A DNA stretch of 64,000 nucleotides, taken from the NCBI RefSeq assembly GCF_001953635.1, contig NZ_MEJH01000009.1:168002-232001 (forward strand), read 5' to 3'. The translations under genes were made by a program, and so were the position numbers. The notes under the pieces are model-generated. The model saw nothing but the letters and a program-made list of their open reading frames with translations. It searched no databases and had not been told where the DNA came from. Below, one piece after another: positions 39,185-47,697 of this stretch. How positions within the stretch are numbered: position 1 is the stretch's first letter; every line of letters starts with the position of its first letter. The DNA is from Alteromonas abrolhosensis. GTDB lineage: Bacteria; Pseudomonadota; Gammaproteobacteria; Enterobacterales; Alteromonadaceae.

Positions 39185-40558
39185 ATGAATGCTGAAACAG
39201 ATATTTACCAGATAATGAAAGATACCTTAGTTTTAGTCTTGGCCGGTGGCCAGGGCTCAAGGTTGAAAGAATTAACCAAAATGCGCGCTAAGCCTGTATT
39301 AGAGTTTGGGAGCCATTGTCGTATTATAGATTTTCCACTGTCGAACTGTGTTAATTCAGGCCTAAAGCAAATTGCCGTGCTGACTCAGTATAAGTCACAG
39401 TGTTTAATTCGCCATTTGATGCAGCATTGGAGCCCGTTGAACAACAGCTTTGGCGGTCGATTGGATATTTTAGCGGCATCACAACAACGGTCTGAAAGCT
39501 GGTATCAGGGAACGGCAGACGCGTGCTATCAGAACATGGGTTATATTAAGTCGGTGGCTCCGAAATACGTTTTGATTCTTTCAGGAGATCATGTCTATAA
39601 CATGGACTACCGTAAACTATTAACTACCCATGTGAAGAGTAATGCTGAAATGACAGTGTCATGCATCGAGGTGCCTACTGAGTTAGCCGCGAATCAGTTG
39701 GGGGTGTTAAAGGTTGATTGCAATAGTCACATTACCGCCTTTGATGAGAAGCCCCGCGTTCCCCATGCACTGGTCGATGCTCCTGACTATTGTTTGGCTT
39801 CCATGGGTAATTATGTAGTTAACGCTGATGTATTGTTCAAATTACTCACCGAAGATGCTGGCTCGCTTAACTCTGAGCATGATTTTGGCAAAGACGTGAT
39901 CCCTTCAATTATTGCTCAGCATCGAGTTTTCGCTCATCGCTTTCGTAGCCCCAATGGTGCGCAAATTCCCTATTGGCGAGATGTGGGCACCTTGGACAGC
40001 TATTGGCAAGCTCACATGGACTTGCTGAATAACTCGAGTTTATTAAACCTATCCGATCCCACGTGGCCTATTTGGGGAAGCTCTTTTTCACGGGCGCCCA
40101 CCGAAATTACTAATGGTAGCCACTCGGCCTGCTGTGAACTTAAACAAGTATTGGTGGGTTCAGGCTGTAAGTTAAACAGTTGCTCTGTGAGTCAGTCAGT
40201 TTTGTCATCAAATGTTAGTATTGGCACAGGGTCAATAATTGATAAAAGCGTGTTGCTACCCGAGGTAAATGTAGGCAGTGAAGCCAGGTTAGCTAATGTG
40301 ATTGTCGATAAAGGGGTAAACATCCCGCCTAACTTCGTAATTGCTGATACCGCTATAGCAAAACAACAAGGCTTCACAGTTACCCGAGAAGGTGTCATTT
40401 TAGTCACTCAAAAAGTTATCGATCGAATCAACGGCTCGTTAGCGGATATCGATAATATACAAAGATTTATGAAATCGAGTTATACCGGCCCTTTACCGGC
40501 GAGAATTGTGACTCCGAAAAGTCATGAGTACCGCGATTACGTACTGTCCGAAAGGTAA
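39185..40558 (+). CDS. glgC: Glucose-1-phosphate adenylyltransferase
   Basis: GlgC makes ADP-glucose, the committed step of glycogen synthesis. The nucleotidyltransferase signature LAGGQGSRLKELTKMRAKP lies at about residues 19-37, followed by RIIDFPLSNCVNSG, WYQGTADACYQN, SGDHVYNMDY and YWRDVGTLDSYWQAHMDL, and a C-terminal beta-helix domain. At 457 aa it is slightly longer than E. coli (431). No glgA, glgB or glgP is beside it, unlike the usual operon; its partner is hsp20. The short leader has two GGA motifs (one overlapping the ribosome binding site, CGGAGCC), which would suit direct CsrA repression as in E. coli glgC. Confidence 0.93.
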   Translation: MNAETDIYQIMKDTLVLVLAGGQGSRLKELTKMRAKPVLEFGSHCRIIDFPLSNCVNSGLKQIAVLTQYKSQCLIRHLMQHWSPLNNSFGGRLDILAASQQRSESWYQGTADACYQNMGYIKSVAPKYVLILSGDHVYNMDYRKLLTTHVKSNAEMTVSCIEVPTELAANQLGVLKVDCNSHITAFDEKPRVPHALVDAPDYCLASMGNYVVNADVLFKLLTEDAGSLNSEHDFGKDVIPSIIAQHRVFAHRFRSPNGAQIPYWRDVGTLDSYWQAHMDLLNNSSLLNLSDPTWPIWGSSFSRAPTEITNGSHSACCELKQVLVGSGCKLNSCSVSQSVLSSNVSIGTGSIIDKSVLLPEVNVGSEARLANVIVDKGVNIPPNFVIADTAIAKQQGFTVTREGVILVTQKVIDRINGSLADIDNIQRFMKSSYTGPLPARIVTPKSHEYRDYVLSER

Positions 40559-40568
40559 ACAGTGTTTC

Positions 40569-40600
40569 ATTTAATGCGTTCAATTCTGAACGCATTAAAT
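40569..40600. terminator. Perfect 14-bp hairpin between convergent glgC and GNAT gene
   Basis: ATTTAATGCGTTCA-ATTC-TGAACGCATTAAAT, a perfect stem with a 4-nt loop right after the glgC stop. T runs beyond it are short, so it may act as a transcript-stabilising or weak terminating structure for both genes. Confidence 0.6.
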
Positions 40601-40644
40601 TAACCTCCTTTTTAGAACCTCAGTATAGGTGCCCTGGCAACATA

Positions 40645-41298
40645 CTAGTTTTGTTTTTTCCTAAACATTATATCGCCGTCTATATGTGACAAATGAAGTT
40701 GACTAACGATTTGATAATTGTCGTCGTTAAAGAAGTGACGATGGGAAGGCACGGTGACAAAAACCGCGATGCCTTCGCTTTTGGCGTCCTCTTCTACAAC
40801 GCTGTCAATTGCACCTAATAAAATATGTCCAAGACCATGGTGCTGATAATCAGGATGTACTGCGATAAAGCTCAACATATGGAAATTGTCGGCGGGTACT
40901 AAGGCGCGTACTTTTTCTTCTTTTTCTAACATTTGCTTAGTACCAAATAATCCGGCCGTCAAAAGCATTCGCAATCTCCAATGCCAATAACGCCCTGAAC
41001 CAAATGCCGCATCGGGTGCGGTTAAACACGCCACAGCGATAAGCCTGTCGTCATCAAACAGACCTATCATGGGTTGTTCTGCAACCCAGAATGCGTTGAG
41101 TTCTTCGCGAATAGCGGAACGAAGGCGGCTTTCATAGCCTTCTTTCTCTGCTTGAAAAATGTCGATGAAAAGGGGGTCGTCTACGTATGCATTGTAAAGA
41201 ATAGAGGCAGCAACTTTCAGGTCATCTACAGATAAGTAGATGGCTTTAACCGTGTCTTGCAAGGGGGCTATTGCGTTATTAATCGCATCGGTATTCAT
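40645..41298 (-). CDS. GNAT family N-acetyltransferase
   Basis: Acetyl-CoA-dependent transferase of unknown substrate. The acetyl-CoA-binding motif A appears as IAVHPDYQHHGLGHILL (Q-x-x-G-x-G pattern, near residue 145), preceded by the strand FHMLSF. The length is 217 aa from the ATG at 41298, chosen because AAGGAG lies 7 nt upstream; the frame is open a further 34 codons without family-like sequence. It is convergent with glgC. Nothing in the neighbourhood points to the substrate. Confidence 0.8.
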   Translation of the reverse strand: MNTDAINNAIAPLQDTVKAIYLSVDDLKVAASILYNAYVDDPLFIDIFQAEKEGYESRLRSAIREELNAFWVAEQPMIGLFDDDRLIAVACLTAPDAAFGSGRYWHWRLRMLLTAGLFGTKQMLEKEEKVRALVPADNFHMLSFIAVHPDYQHHGLGHILLGAIDSVVEEDAKSEGIAVFVTVPSHRHFFNDDNYQIVSQLHLSHIDGDIMFRKKQN

Positions 41299-41519
41299 CA
41301 GGGGCTCCTTGTACGCAAAGTTGTTAGTTGCAAATACCCATTCAAATAAGATGGGCAAGGTGGATGAAAATGCGGCCGCATTTAACATTGCGCCAACCAC
41401 CTAACAAGCTGTTCAAACTTTAGCCTACTCGAAAACCCCTCACATGTTAACTTTTTATTAACATTTAAAAGTGAAGATTAATTCAGCTTTTATATTTAAT
41501 CACTAAAATTGAAGCGTGT

Positions 41520-41885
41520 TTAGTGCATCAAGCTATAGGCGCTGTCACCCCAACCTACCAAATTGCCGTTTCTGAAAACTAATGGGGTGCACTCATCTTT
41601 TGTAGTTATACCGTCGCCCATTGTTTTTTGGGTACGGTAGTAAAGTACGCGATAAGTGCCGTCTTGCTTTTCGAACAATTCATTAAAGTCAGCAACACCC
41701 ATTTTTCTCAGCACAGTTTCGTAGCTTGTCCCTGTCTCAAGATTCGCAATGTGTTTGCGATTATTAAACTCTCTATCTTCCCAATCGGCACCATAGTGAC
41801 TATCTGACCCTCCACCTACAGATACCACACAGCCTGAAAGTAAAACTGAAGATGCTAAAGCTACAAAAAGAAGAACCGTTTTCAT
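41520..41885 (-). CDS. DUF3192 family lipoprotein
   Basis: A 121-aa predicted lipoprotein: signal peptide with lipobox LLSGC (Cys19), Gly/Ser linker, then the DUF3192 domain with WEDREFNNRKHIANLETGT, YRVLYYRTQKT, GITTKDECTPLVF and LVGWG. The fold is thought to resemble SmpA/BamE, but the function is unknown. A second DUF3192 protein lies at 47312-47686 in the same window; that one keeps an uncleaved helix instead of a lipobox. Confidence 0.8.
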   Translation of the reverse strand: MKTVLLFVALASSVLLSGCVVSVGGGSDSHYGADWEDREFNNRKHIANLETGTSYETVLRKMGVADFNELFEKQDGTYRVLYYRTQKTMGDGITTKDECTPLVFRNGNLVGWGDSAYSLMH

Positions 41886-42185
41886 GTGTATTCCTTAAAT
41901 TGTGTGTGTTGTTTTTATTTGATACTACGTCTACTTTGTGAACCGACACTGAATAGACATAAATACGCGAAAATAGTAACCACTGTATGCACAAGTGATA
42001 ACGTAGTTTAGGACTGAATAAACAAGAATAAGGCCAAAATATAAGATACTGATATTTATATAAATTATAGTTTCACCAGTATTGAACTTTTAAAAAAAGT
42101 AGTGAGATAAGTAACTTATTAGTGAAATTGACTATACACACAAGCTACACTGCTAACTTTGACGACATTGAATCATTTCCGAATT
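41886..42185. other. AT-rich intergenic region between divergent genes
   Basis: About 300 bp between the DUF3192 lipoprotein gene (minus) and a small coiled-coil gene (plus). It is very AT-rich, particularly 42030-42110, and must hold both promoters. I see no hairpin, ORF or operator that I can support. Confidence 0.35.
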
Positions 42186-42497
42186 ATGAGTAATTCTAAT
42201 TTACAGCAGCTCCATATTTTATGCCTTCAAATGCATAAAGAAGGTAAAACACCGTCGGTGGGGATTTTACGTGCTAGGGCTCCTTTTAAAGTATCGGTAA
42301 CCGAAGCCATTGAGGCAATTAAACGATTTAACGCGCATAAACCTAAATTAGATGTGCCAAGCAAAAAAGAAGACTCGCAACAAAATTCAACTAATAGCGC
42401 GGGGCAAGTTAGTAGTCTGCAAGCACGAGTAGAGACGTTAGAAAAAGAAGTGGCAGAACTAAAACGTGTGCTAAATGAGGTAATTAGCGCAAAGTAG
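42186..42497 (+). CDS. Small hypothetical protein with helical N-terminus and C-terminal coiled coil
   Basis: The 103-aa product starts MSNSNLQQLHILCLQMHKEG. Residues 20-50 (KTPSVGILRARAPFKVSVTE) look like a winged or helix-turn-helix segment of the kind seen in KfrA-type N-termini. After a polar linker, a coiled coil of about 30 residues (LQARVETLEKEVAELKRVL) ends the protein. This could be a DNA-binding protein that oligomerises, but I do not recognise the family. The ATG at 42186 is preferred to the upstream in-frame start at 42159. It is convergent with syd. Confidence 0.6.
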   Translation: MSNSNLQQLHILCLQMHKEGKTPSVGILRARAPFKVSVTEAIEAIKRFNAHKPKLDVPSKKEDSQQNSTNSAGQVSSLQARVETLEKEVAELKRVLNEVISAK

Positions 42498-42511
42498 TAA
42501 TGACTTTTGCC

Positions 42512-42533
42512 GGCAGGCTACTTTATGCCTGCC
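42512..42533. terminator. Hairpin between convergent small gene and syd
   Basis: GGCAGGC / GCCTGCC stem (7 bp, 8-nt loop). No T-tract follows on either strand, so termination efficiency is doubtful. Confidence 0.45.
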
Positions 42534-42557
42534 AGACAATGTAATTAAATAGACAGC

Positions 42558-43100
42558 TTACATAGTGGGCGTAAGTTGCTCCAAAAATGCCGCAAGAGAC
42601 GGAGCAAGAATTTGAGAGGGCTCTTTACCTACCTGCTCGAGTGCAACTTCACCACTTTCATTGACAACCGTTAAGATAAAATCTTCTTCATCAGTCAACC
42701 CAAAGAACAACGTTGGCGCTTGCCCCAGCCTCTGCTTCATTAGCAAATGGCCAATCAAGTTCTGTTGTAGTCGCTCAAAGTCTTCGCTATTGAAAACTTG
42801 TAGAAGTTCGCAGCGACCTTGAGGGGCGGCAGCCCTTAAATTATCGCTGTAGTAACGAGTGAAGTATTCACAGTATTCTGGATTTAGCTTTAGCGATAGC
42901 GCCTCTTCAACGTTATTGAAAGACTGTGGGGGCGACTGCAGTGTTGGTGTCCATCTAACAAACTCCCCATCTTGTGCCGTCTTTTCATAGCACGGCGAGG
43001 GCCACTCGCTATCATATGCGATCTTTAACCCTTCCCCCTTGGTGTGTTCGACATAAGATGATACAAATTTATCTAATTGTGCGGAAATTGTTAGAGCCAT
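42558..43100 (-). CDS. syd: SecY-interacting protein Syd
   Basis: Syd is a small peripheral protein that binds SecY and may monitor or remove malformed translocons. The 180-aa product (E. coli 181) matches across its length, for example WPSPCYE, VRWTPT, FNSEDFERLQQNLIGHLLMKQ and LAAFLEQLTP. The ATG at 43100 follows AGGTAA by 8 nt; the frame is open 13 codons further. It is divergent from queF, as in E. coli, which supports both calls. Confidence 0.92.
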   Translation of the reverse strand: MALTISAQLDKFVSSYVEHTKGEGLKIAYDSEWPSPCYEKTAQDGEFVRWTPTLQSPPQSFNNVEEALSLKLNPEYCEYFTRYYSDNLRAAAPQGRCELLQVFNSEDFERLQQNLIGHLLMKQRLGQAPTLFFGLTDEEDFILTVVNESGEVALEQVGKEPSQILAPSLAAFLEQLTPTM

Positions 43101-43246
43101 TATGACGTTACCTGCGTATTTTTGGGGTACACTATACAACTAAACAGTTAAGTCAATACTGGGGTTGTTTCGACTATACTGCACGACATTAGTTCGCCAC
43201 TGCAGTTCTCTTATTCAAACCCCACGTAGATGGATAAAAGGTTCAC

Positions 43247-44107
43247 ATGTCGACTGACAATTCACCTCAAAAAATTACTATCACTGCACCTGATGACCTC
43301 TCTTTGGGTAAACAGGTTGACTACGAATTTGAATATAACCCCGGCTTGTTGCAAGGTGTCCCGCGTAATTTAAGCCGCGACACATTGGAATTGGCTAATT
43401 CTAGTCTACCCTTCGACGGTATAGATACCTGGACTGGATACGAACTTTCTTGGCTTAATTTAAAAGGTAAGCCCAATGTTGCTATTTTAGAATGCCATGT
43501 CCCTATCACCTCAGAAAACTTAATTGAATCAAAATCATTTAAGCTCTATTTAAATAGCTTCAATCAGACAAAGTTTGCCTCGGCAGAGGAGGTACGACAG
43601 GTGCTACAGGCTGATTTATCAGCATGTGCAGGCGAGCCTGTGGAGGTAAAGCTAATTCTTCCCGATCAGTTTACCTCTTTGCAATTTAAAGAATTTGAAG
43701 GGACATTGTTAGATAATCTTGATGTAGAAATCGAACAATATTCCCCCAACACCCAGTTTTTAGCTGTGGCTAAGAGTGGTGCAGAAGTAAAAGAGACGCT
43801 TATTTCCCACTTACTTAAATCTAATTGTTTAATCACAAGTCAGCCAGATTGGGCTAGTATTCAAATTAGGTATGAAGGAAAAGCCATTGAACATGAAGGG
43901 CTTTTGAAATATCTGATTAGCTTTAGGCAACACAATGAGTTTCATGAGCAGTGTGTTGAGCGCATCTACAACGACATCATGCAACATTGTCAGCCAGATA
44001 AGTTAACGGTATGTGCTCGTTATACACGAAGAGGCGGTTTAGACATCAACCCCTTCCGTTCGAATTATGAAGCGCCTTATGCCAATCATCGTCAAGCACG
44101 TCAGTAA
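43247..44107 (+). CDS. queF: NADPH-dependent 7-cyano-7-deazaguanine reductase
   Basis: QueF reduces preQ0 to preQ1, the last free-base step toward queuosine in tRNA. This is the long, two-domain form (286 aa; E. coli 282). The QueF motif [14 protein letters not shown] lies at about residues 92-105, the catalytic Cys in [11 protein letters not shown], and [17 protein letters not shown] near the C-terminus. It is divergent from syd with 146 bp between them, as in enterobacteria. Confidence 0.95.
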   Translation: MSTDNSPQKITITAPDDLSLGKQVDYEFEYNPGLLQGVPRNLSRDTLELANSSLPFDGIDTWTGYELSWLNLKGKPNVAILECHVPITSENLIESKSFKLYLNSFNQTKFASAEEVRQVLQADLSACAGEPVEVKLILPDQFTSLQFKEFEGTLLDNLDVEIEQYSPNTQFLAVAKSGAEVKETLISHLLKSNCLITSQPDWASIQIRYEGKAIEHEGLLKYLISFRQHNEFHEQCVERIYNDIMQHCQPDKLTVCARYTRRGGLDINPFRSNYEAPYANHRQARQ

Positions 44108-44180
44108 TATTACGGTGAAGTACACCCCTAAAGCTAACACAGCTGCGGCGGTAACAGTGAATTAGAACTAAGACGAGATT

Positions 44181-45737
44181 ATGGAAGCAAAACAACTACA
44201 AACTTTAAAACAAAATAATGCGCTTCTTTGCCAGTTTATTGTGAAGCTCTCAGCATTTTACGAGGGCTTTTCCGATAAAATAGATACTGAACTCAAGGTA
44301 TTGCGTGGCCATCTGTCTGGCACACCGAATTTCAGCCTAGCGGCGGTCAGTATTGAAAAGCTTAATAAATCTCTACAGCACCAAGAAATAACTCTGAGAA
44401 AATACAGCGTTGATACTGTATCTTCACTAGAAGATGCGATGAAACAGCTGCAGAAAATTGTTTTTCAAGACAGTGAGCTGAAAGGGCTGACAACACAAGA
44501 GTTGATTAAATTGAATCAGCCTGTGGGCGATATATTTAGTATTTATAAACTATACGCAAAAGCCATTGCCCTTCACCGCATTGCACTTAACAAAAAAATG
44601 GTAGGCCTCGAACCAACCGGGTCGGTTGAAGCGCCATCGAACAAGCAAGAAAATTCGACCACTCGTTCGCTAAAAGATGACAATCCTCACTACCGCTCTA
44701 TATTAGTTGAACTTAATCATTTGATTACTTCGTACGCGCAGAAAAAACCAAATGATCCTCAGCTCAATGACATAAAGCAACGTCTCGATGACGGCATGGA
44801 TGAAGACCAGTTACTGAAAAGCTGCGTTGTGATTTTGCGAATGATTGTGCAAGACGCCATGTCAGAGGCTAGCCTGACAGGGAAAGTCATTCAGAGCCTA
44901 CACCGTTCGCTAGGTGAAGTAAGCGACGATGTAAACAATACCATTCAGGGGAGTCAAGCCCAATTCGAGCAACGCCAAGCGGGCAATGAACAGCTTAAGC
45001 GTGAGATTAGCCACATAGAAGAAGCTGTATCAGAAAGCAGCTCCTTAGAAGCCCTTAAAGAGCAGACCCAGTTTCGGGTTGAAAAGCTTGTAAGCACCTT
45101 AAGCGAGCAGCAAAGCAACGATCAACAAGGCCAAGAAGCGCTAATGGCATTGCTGTCTTCAATGCAGTCGCGCATAGATACGCTTCAGCAACAAACCAGC
45201 GTTTATAAAAAGAAGCTCGCCGAGCAAGCCATGCAGAGTCGAACCGATCCGCTAACACGCCTTCCTAATAGACAAGCATATAACGAAAAATTAGACGCGG
45301 CGTATGCTCATTTTAAATCTAGTGGGGATACTCTGGCAGTTGCCGTTGTTGATATTGATCATTTTAAATCGATCAACGATAGGTTTGGTCACGCTGCGGG
45401 AGACAAAACTCTGCAAGTGGTGAGCAAGTTTCTGAAACAAAGCCTGTCAGAAAATGATTTTGTTGCCAGATGGGGGGGAGAAGAGTTCGTTATGCTGCTG
45501 CCTAACACGCAGATGGCAGATATTGATAAAAAGCTTAATGAAGTTAGAACAAAGCTCGCTGCTATGCCGTTCAAATTTAAGCAAGAAAAAGTAAAAATTA
45601 CCGCTTCTTTCGGCGCAACCTGTTTCGGTGAAAATGACACTACAGAAACGATTTTCGAGCGCGCCGATGAATACCTTTATAAAGCGAAACGAAACGGCCG
45701 CAATCTCGTAGTCACTGATTTAAGCACTGACTTATAG
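44181..45737 (+). CDS. Diguanylate cyclase with long helical N-terminus and degenerate I-site
   Basis: A 518-aa protein whose last ~165 residues are a GGDEF domain: DPLTRLPNRQAYN, VVDIDHFKSINDRFGH and the active loop RWGGEEF. The I-site position reads SEND rather than RxxD, so product inhibition is probably lost. The first 350 residues are soluble and helical, with a strong coiled coil (about 250-350) directly before the GGDEF domain, a common dimerisation signal relay. No membrane segment is seen. It ends 10 bp before ppnN and may share its transcript. Confidence 0.88.
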   Translation: MEAKQLQTLKQNNALLCQFIVKLSAFYEGFSDKIDTELKVLRGHLSGTPNFSLAAVSIEKLNKSLQHQEITLRKYSVDTVSSLEDAMKQLQKIVFQDSELKGLTTQELIKLNQPVGDIFSIYKLYAKAIALHRIALNKKMVGLEPTGSVEAPSNKQENSTTRSLKDDNPHYRSILVELNHLITSYAQKKPNDPQLNDIKQRLDDGMDEDQLLKSCVVILRMIVQDAMSEASLTGKVIQSLHRSLGEVSDDVNNTIQGSQAQFEQRQAGNEQLKREISHIEEAVSESSSLEALKEQTQFRVEKLVSTLSEQQSNDQQGQEALMALLSSMQSRIDTLQQQTSVYKKKLAEQAMQSRTDPLTRLPNRQAYNEKLDAAYAHFKSSGDTLAVAVVDIDHFKSINDRFGHAAGDKTLQVVSKFLKQSLSENDFVARWGGEEFVMLLPNTQMADIDKKLNEVRTKLAAMPFKFKQEKVKITASFGATCFGENDTTETIFERADEYLYKAKRNGRNLVVTDLSTDL

Positions 45738-45747
45738 GAAGTAAAGT

Positions 45748-47112
45748 ATGAAGAAAGTGCAGCTTAACCCTGTTGGCTGGATGAGCCAACTGTCGCAAGT
45801 AGAAGTTTCTCGCCTTCAAGATGCCACTAATAGCGAGCTTTTCGCTATGTTCAGAAACTGCTGCCTTGCTGTATTGAACAGCGGCGTTGATGAAGACAAT
45901 TTCGAAGCGCTATTCGCCCCCTATGAGAATTTTGAAATTAAGCTCATACGTCGTGAACGAGGCGTAAAAATTGAGCTCGTCAATCCGCCCGAGGTAGCGT
46001 TTGTAGATGAGCAACTTGTACGTGGTGTACATGAACATCTTTTCGCTGTACTGCGCGACTTGCTGTATATGGGTAATAAGTATGCATTTCTTCACCAAAC
46101 CGCTCCAGCGGAAGGTAACGACATTACCGATATGGTTTTTGACATGCTACGCCATGCCAAAGCACTTGAGGGTAACGACGGCGTAAACACTATTGTTTGC
46201 TGGGGTGGCCACTCTATTAATCAGGTTGAGTATAAATACACTAAAGAAGTAGGCTATCAACTTGGCTTACGTGATATGAATATTTGTACCGGATGCGGCC
46301 CTGGGGCAATGAAAGGCCCAATGAAAGGCGCTACCATTGGTCATGCTAAGCAGCGCCATAAAACCGGGCGTTACATTGGTATATCAGAGCCGAGTATCAT
46401 TGCTGCTGAGCCACCGAATGCCATAGTAAACGAGCTCATTATCATGCCGGATATCGAAAAACGCCTAGAAGCGTTCGTTAGATTGGGCCATGGTATCGTC
46501 GTGTTCCCTGGAGGTGTTGGTACAGCAGAAGAACTGCTTTACCTGCTTGGCATCTTAATGAATGAACGAAATGCACAGCAGCCCTTCCCTTTTATATTGA
46601 CTGGCCCTGCTGGTAGCGAAGAGTATTTCGAGGCTATTGACGCCTTTGTCGGTGCAACGCTTGGTTCACAAGCGCAATCAAAATATCAAATCATTGTGAA
46701 CGACCCGGAAGAAGTTGCTCGCACTATGAAGAAGCAGCTTGAAAAAGTGAAGCAGTTTAGAGGTGCCATGGGCGACGCTTTTAGCTTTAACTGGTCGTTA
46801 AAGATAGAGCAAGATTTTCAACAACCCTTCATTCCAACTCATGAAAGCATGGCTGCACTTCAGCTTCATTTGGATCAAAGCAAAAGTGACCTTGCCGCTA
46901 ATTTGCGAAAAGCGTTTTCGGGTATTGTCGCAGGAAACGTTAAAGCAGAGGGTATTGCCCAGATTAAAAAACATGGCCCGTTTGAACTTACTGGTGACAG
47001 TGCATTGATGGAAAAAGTCGATACGCTGCTAGAATCCTTTGTAAAACAGCACCGAATGAAGCTCCCGGGGACGGCATATGAACCGTGTTACGTTGTGAAG
47101 AATGAAAAATAA
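45748..47112 (+). CDS. ppnN: Pyrimidine/purine nucleotide 5'-monophosphate nucleosidase
   Basis: PpnN (YgdH) hydrolyses nucleoside monophosphates to base and ribose-5-phosphate; in E. coli it is activated by (p)ppGpp. The 454 aa equals the family length. The LOG/lysine-decarboxylase-like core has CTGCGPGAMKGPMKGA and the motif PGGVGTAEELLYLLGIL, flanked by the N- and C-terminal PpnN-specific domains. GGAAG lies upstream of the ATG. It follows the GGDEF gene by 10 bp and precedes a DUF3192 gene by 199 bp. Confidence 0.94.
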   Translation: MKKVQLNPVGWMSQLSQVEVSRLQDATNSELFAMFRNCCLAVLNSGVDEDNFEALFAPYENFEIKLIRRERGVKIELVNPPEVAFVDEQLVRGVHEHLFAVLRDLLYMGNKYAFLHQTAPAEGNDITDMVFDMLRHAKALEGNDGVNTIVCWGGHSINQVEYKYTKEVGYQLGLRDMNICTGCGPGAMKGPMKGATIGHAKQRHKTGRYIGISEPSIIAAEPPNAIVNELIIMPDIEKRLEAFVRLGHGIVVFPGGVGTAEELLYLLGILMNERNAQQPFPFILTGPAGSEEYFEAIDAFVGATLGSQAQSKYQIIVNDPEEVARTMKKQLEKVKQFRGAMGDAFSFNWSLKIEQDFQQPFIPTHESMAALQLHLDQSKSDLAANLRKAFSGIVAGNVKAEGIAQIKKHGPFELTGDSALMEKVDTLLESFVKQHRMKLPGTAYEPCYVVKNEK

Positions 47113-47311
47113 GGTAATGAATAACCGATAACCGTGATAAGACGCATTTGCTTACGTTTACTACTTATGCTTGGCAGACATTTTGCGTTACACTACTAAA
47201 GAGTATTGTTTTACGCATTAAAGCATCAAGCTTTCTCTCAACGTGATAGAAATGCGTCCCACTCGTGATTAACACTAACATTAAAGTAAAGAAAAACGAG
47301 AAGTAACGGTC

Positions 47312-47686
47312 ATGAATACCAAGGTTATTCGTCTAATTTTAGCTGGCATCGCCCTTTATGCGGTGTTTGTTTTTATGGTTATCGCGTTCTATCCCGATAA
47401 GCCAGAAAATATGGATTGGAAAGACCGTGAAGAATATAACCGTGTGCAAATTACCAAGTTGAAGTTGGGCAGTACAAGAGAAGAGGTTTTGGCTTTGTTA
47501 GGCTCACCTGACATTACAGAAGCTAAGCGACAAGGAGCAACGGCGATACAGGTTATGTTTTTCAGGACACAACATGTGCGCGCTGACGGCTTAACCACGC
47601 AAGATGAATGTACACCGTTACTTTTTGAAAACGACAAACTTATTGCATGGGGTGAAGGGGCTTACTCCAGTTACCAAAAAAGTTAG
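47312..47686 (+). CDS. DUF3192 family protein, membrane-anchored paralogue
   Basis: A 124-aa protein with one N-terminal hydrophobic helix (LILAGIALYAVFVFMVIAF) and no lipobox, then the DUF3192 domain: WKDREEYNRVQITKLKLGS, LLGSPDITEA, VMFFRTQHV, LTTQDECTPLLF and LIAWGEGAYSS. It is clearly a paralogue of the lipoprotein at 41520-41885. Function is unknown. It lies 12 bp before the HDOD-like gene on the same strand and behind ppnN. Confidence 0.8.
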   Translation: MNTKVIRLILAGIALYAVFVFMVIAFYPDKPENMDWKDREEYNRVQITKLKLGSTREEVLALLGSPDITEAKRQGATAIQVMFFRTQHVRADGLTTQDECTPLLFENDKLIAWGEGAYSSYQKS

Positions 47687-47697
47687 AAGGATGGGGA

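Noticed and set aside
44181..47112. A GGDEF-ppnN pair as a new (p)ppGpp-c-di-GMP system
   Set aside because: Only 10 bp separate them, but nothing in either protein beyond their known families supports a dedicated system; kept as a side remark.
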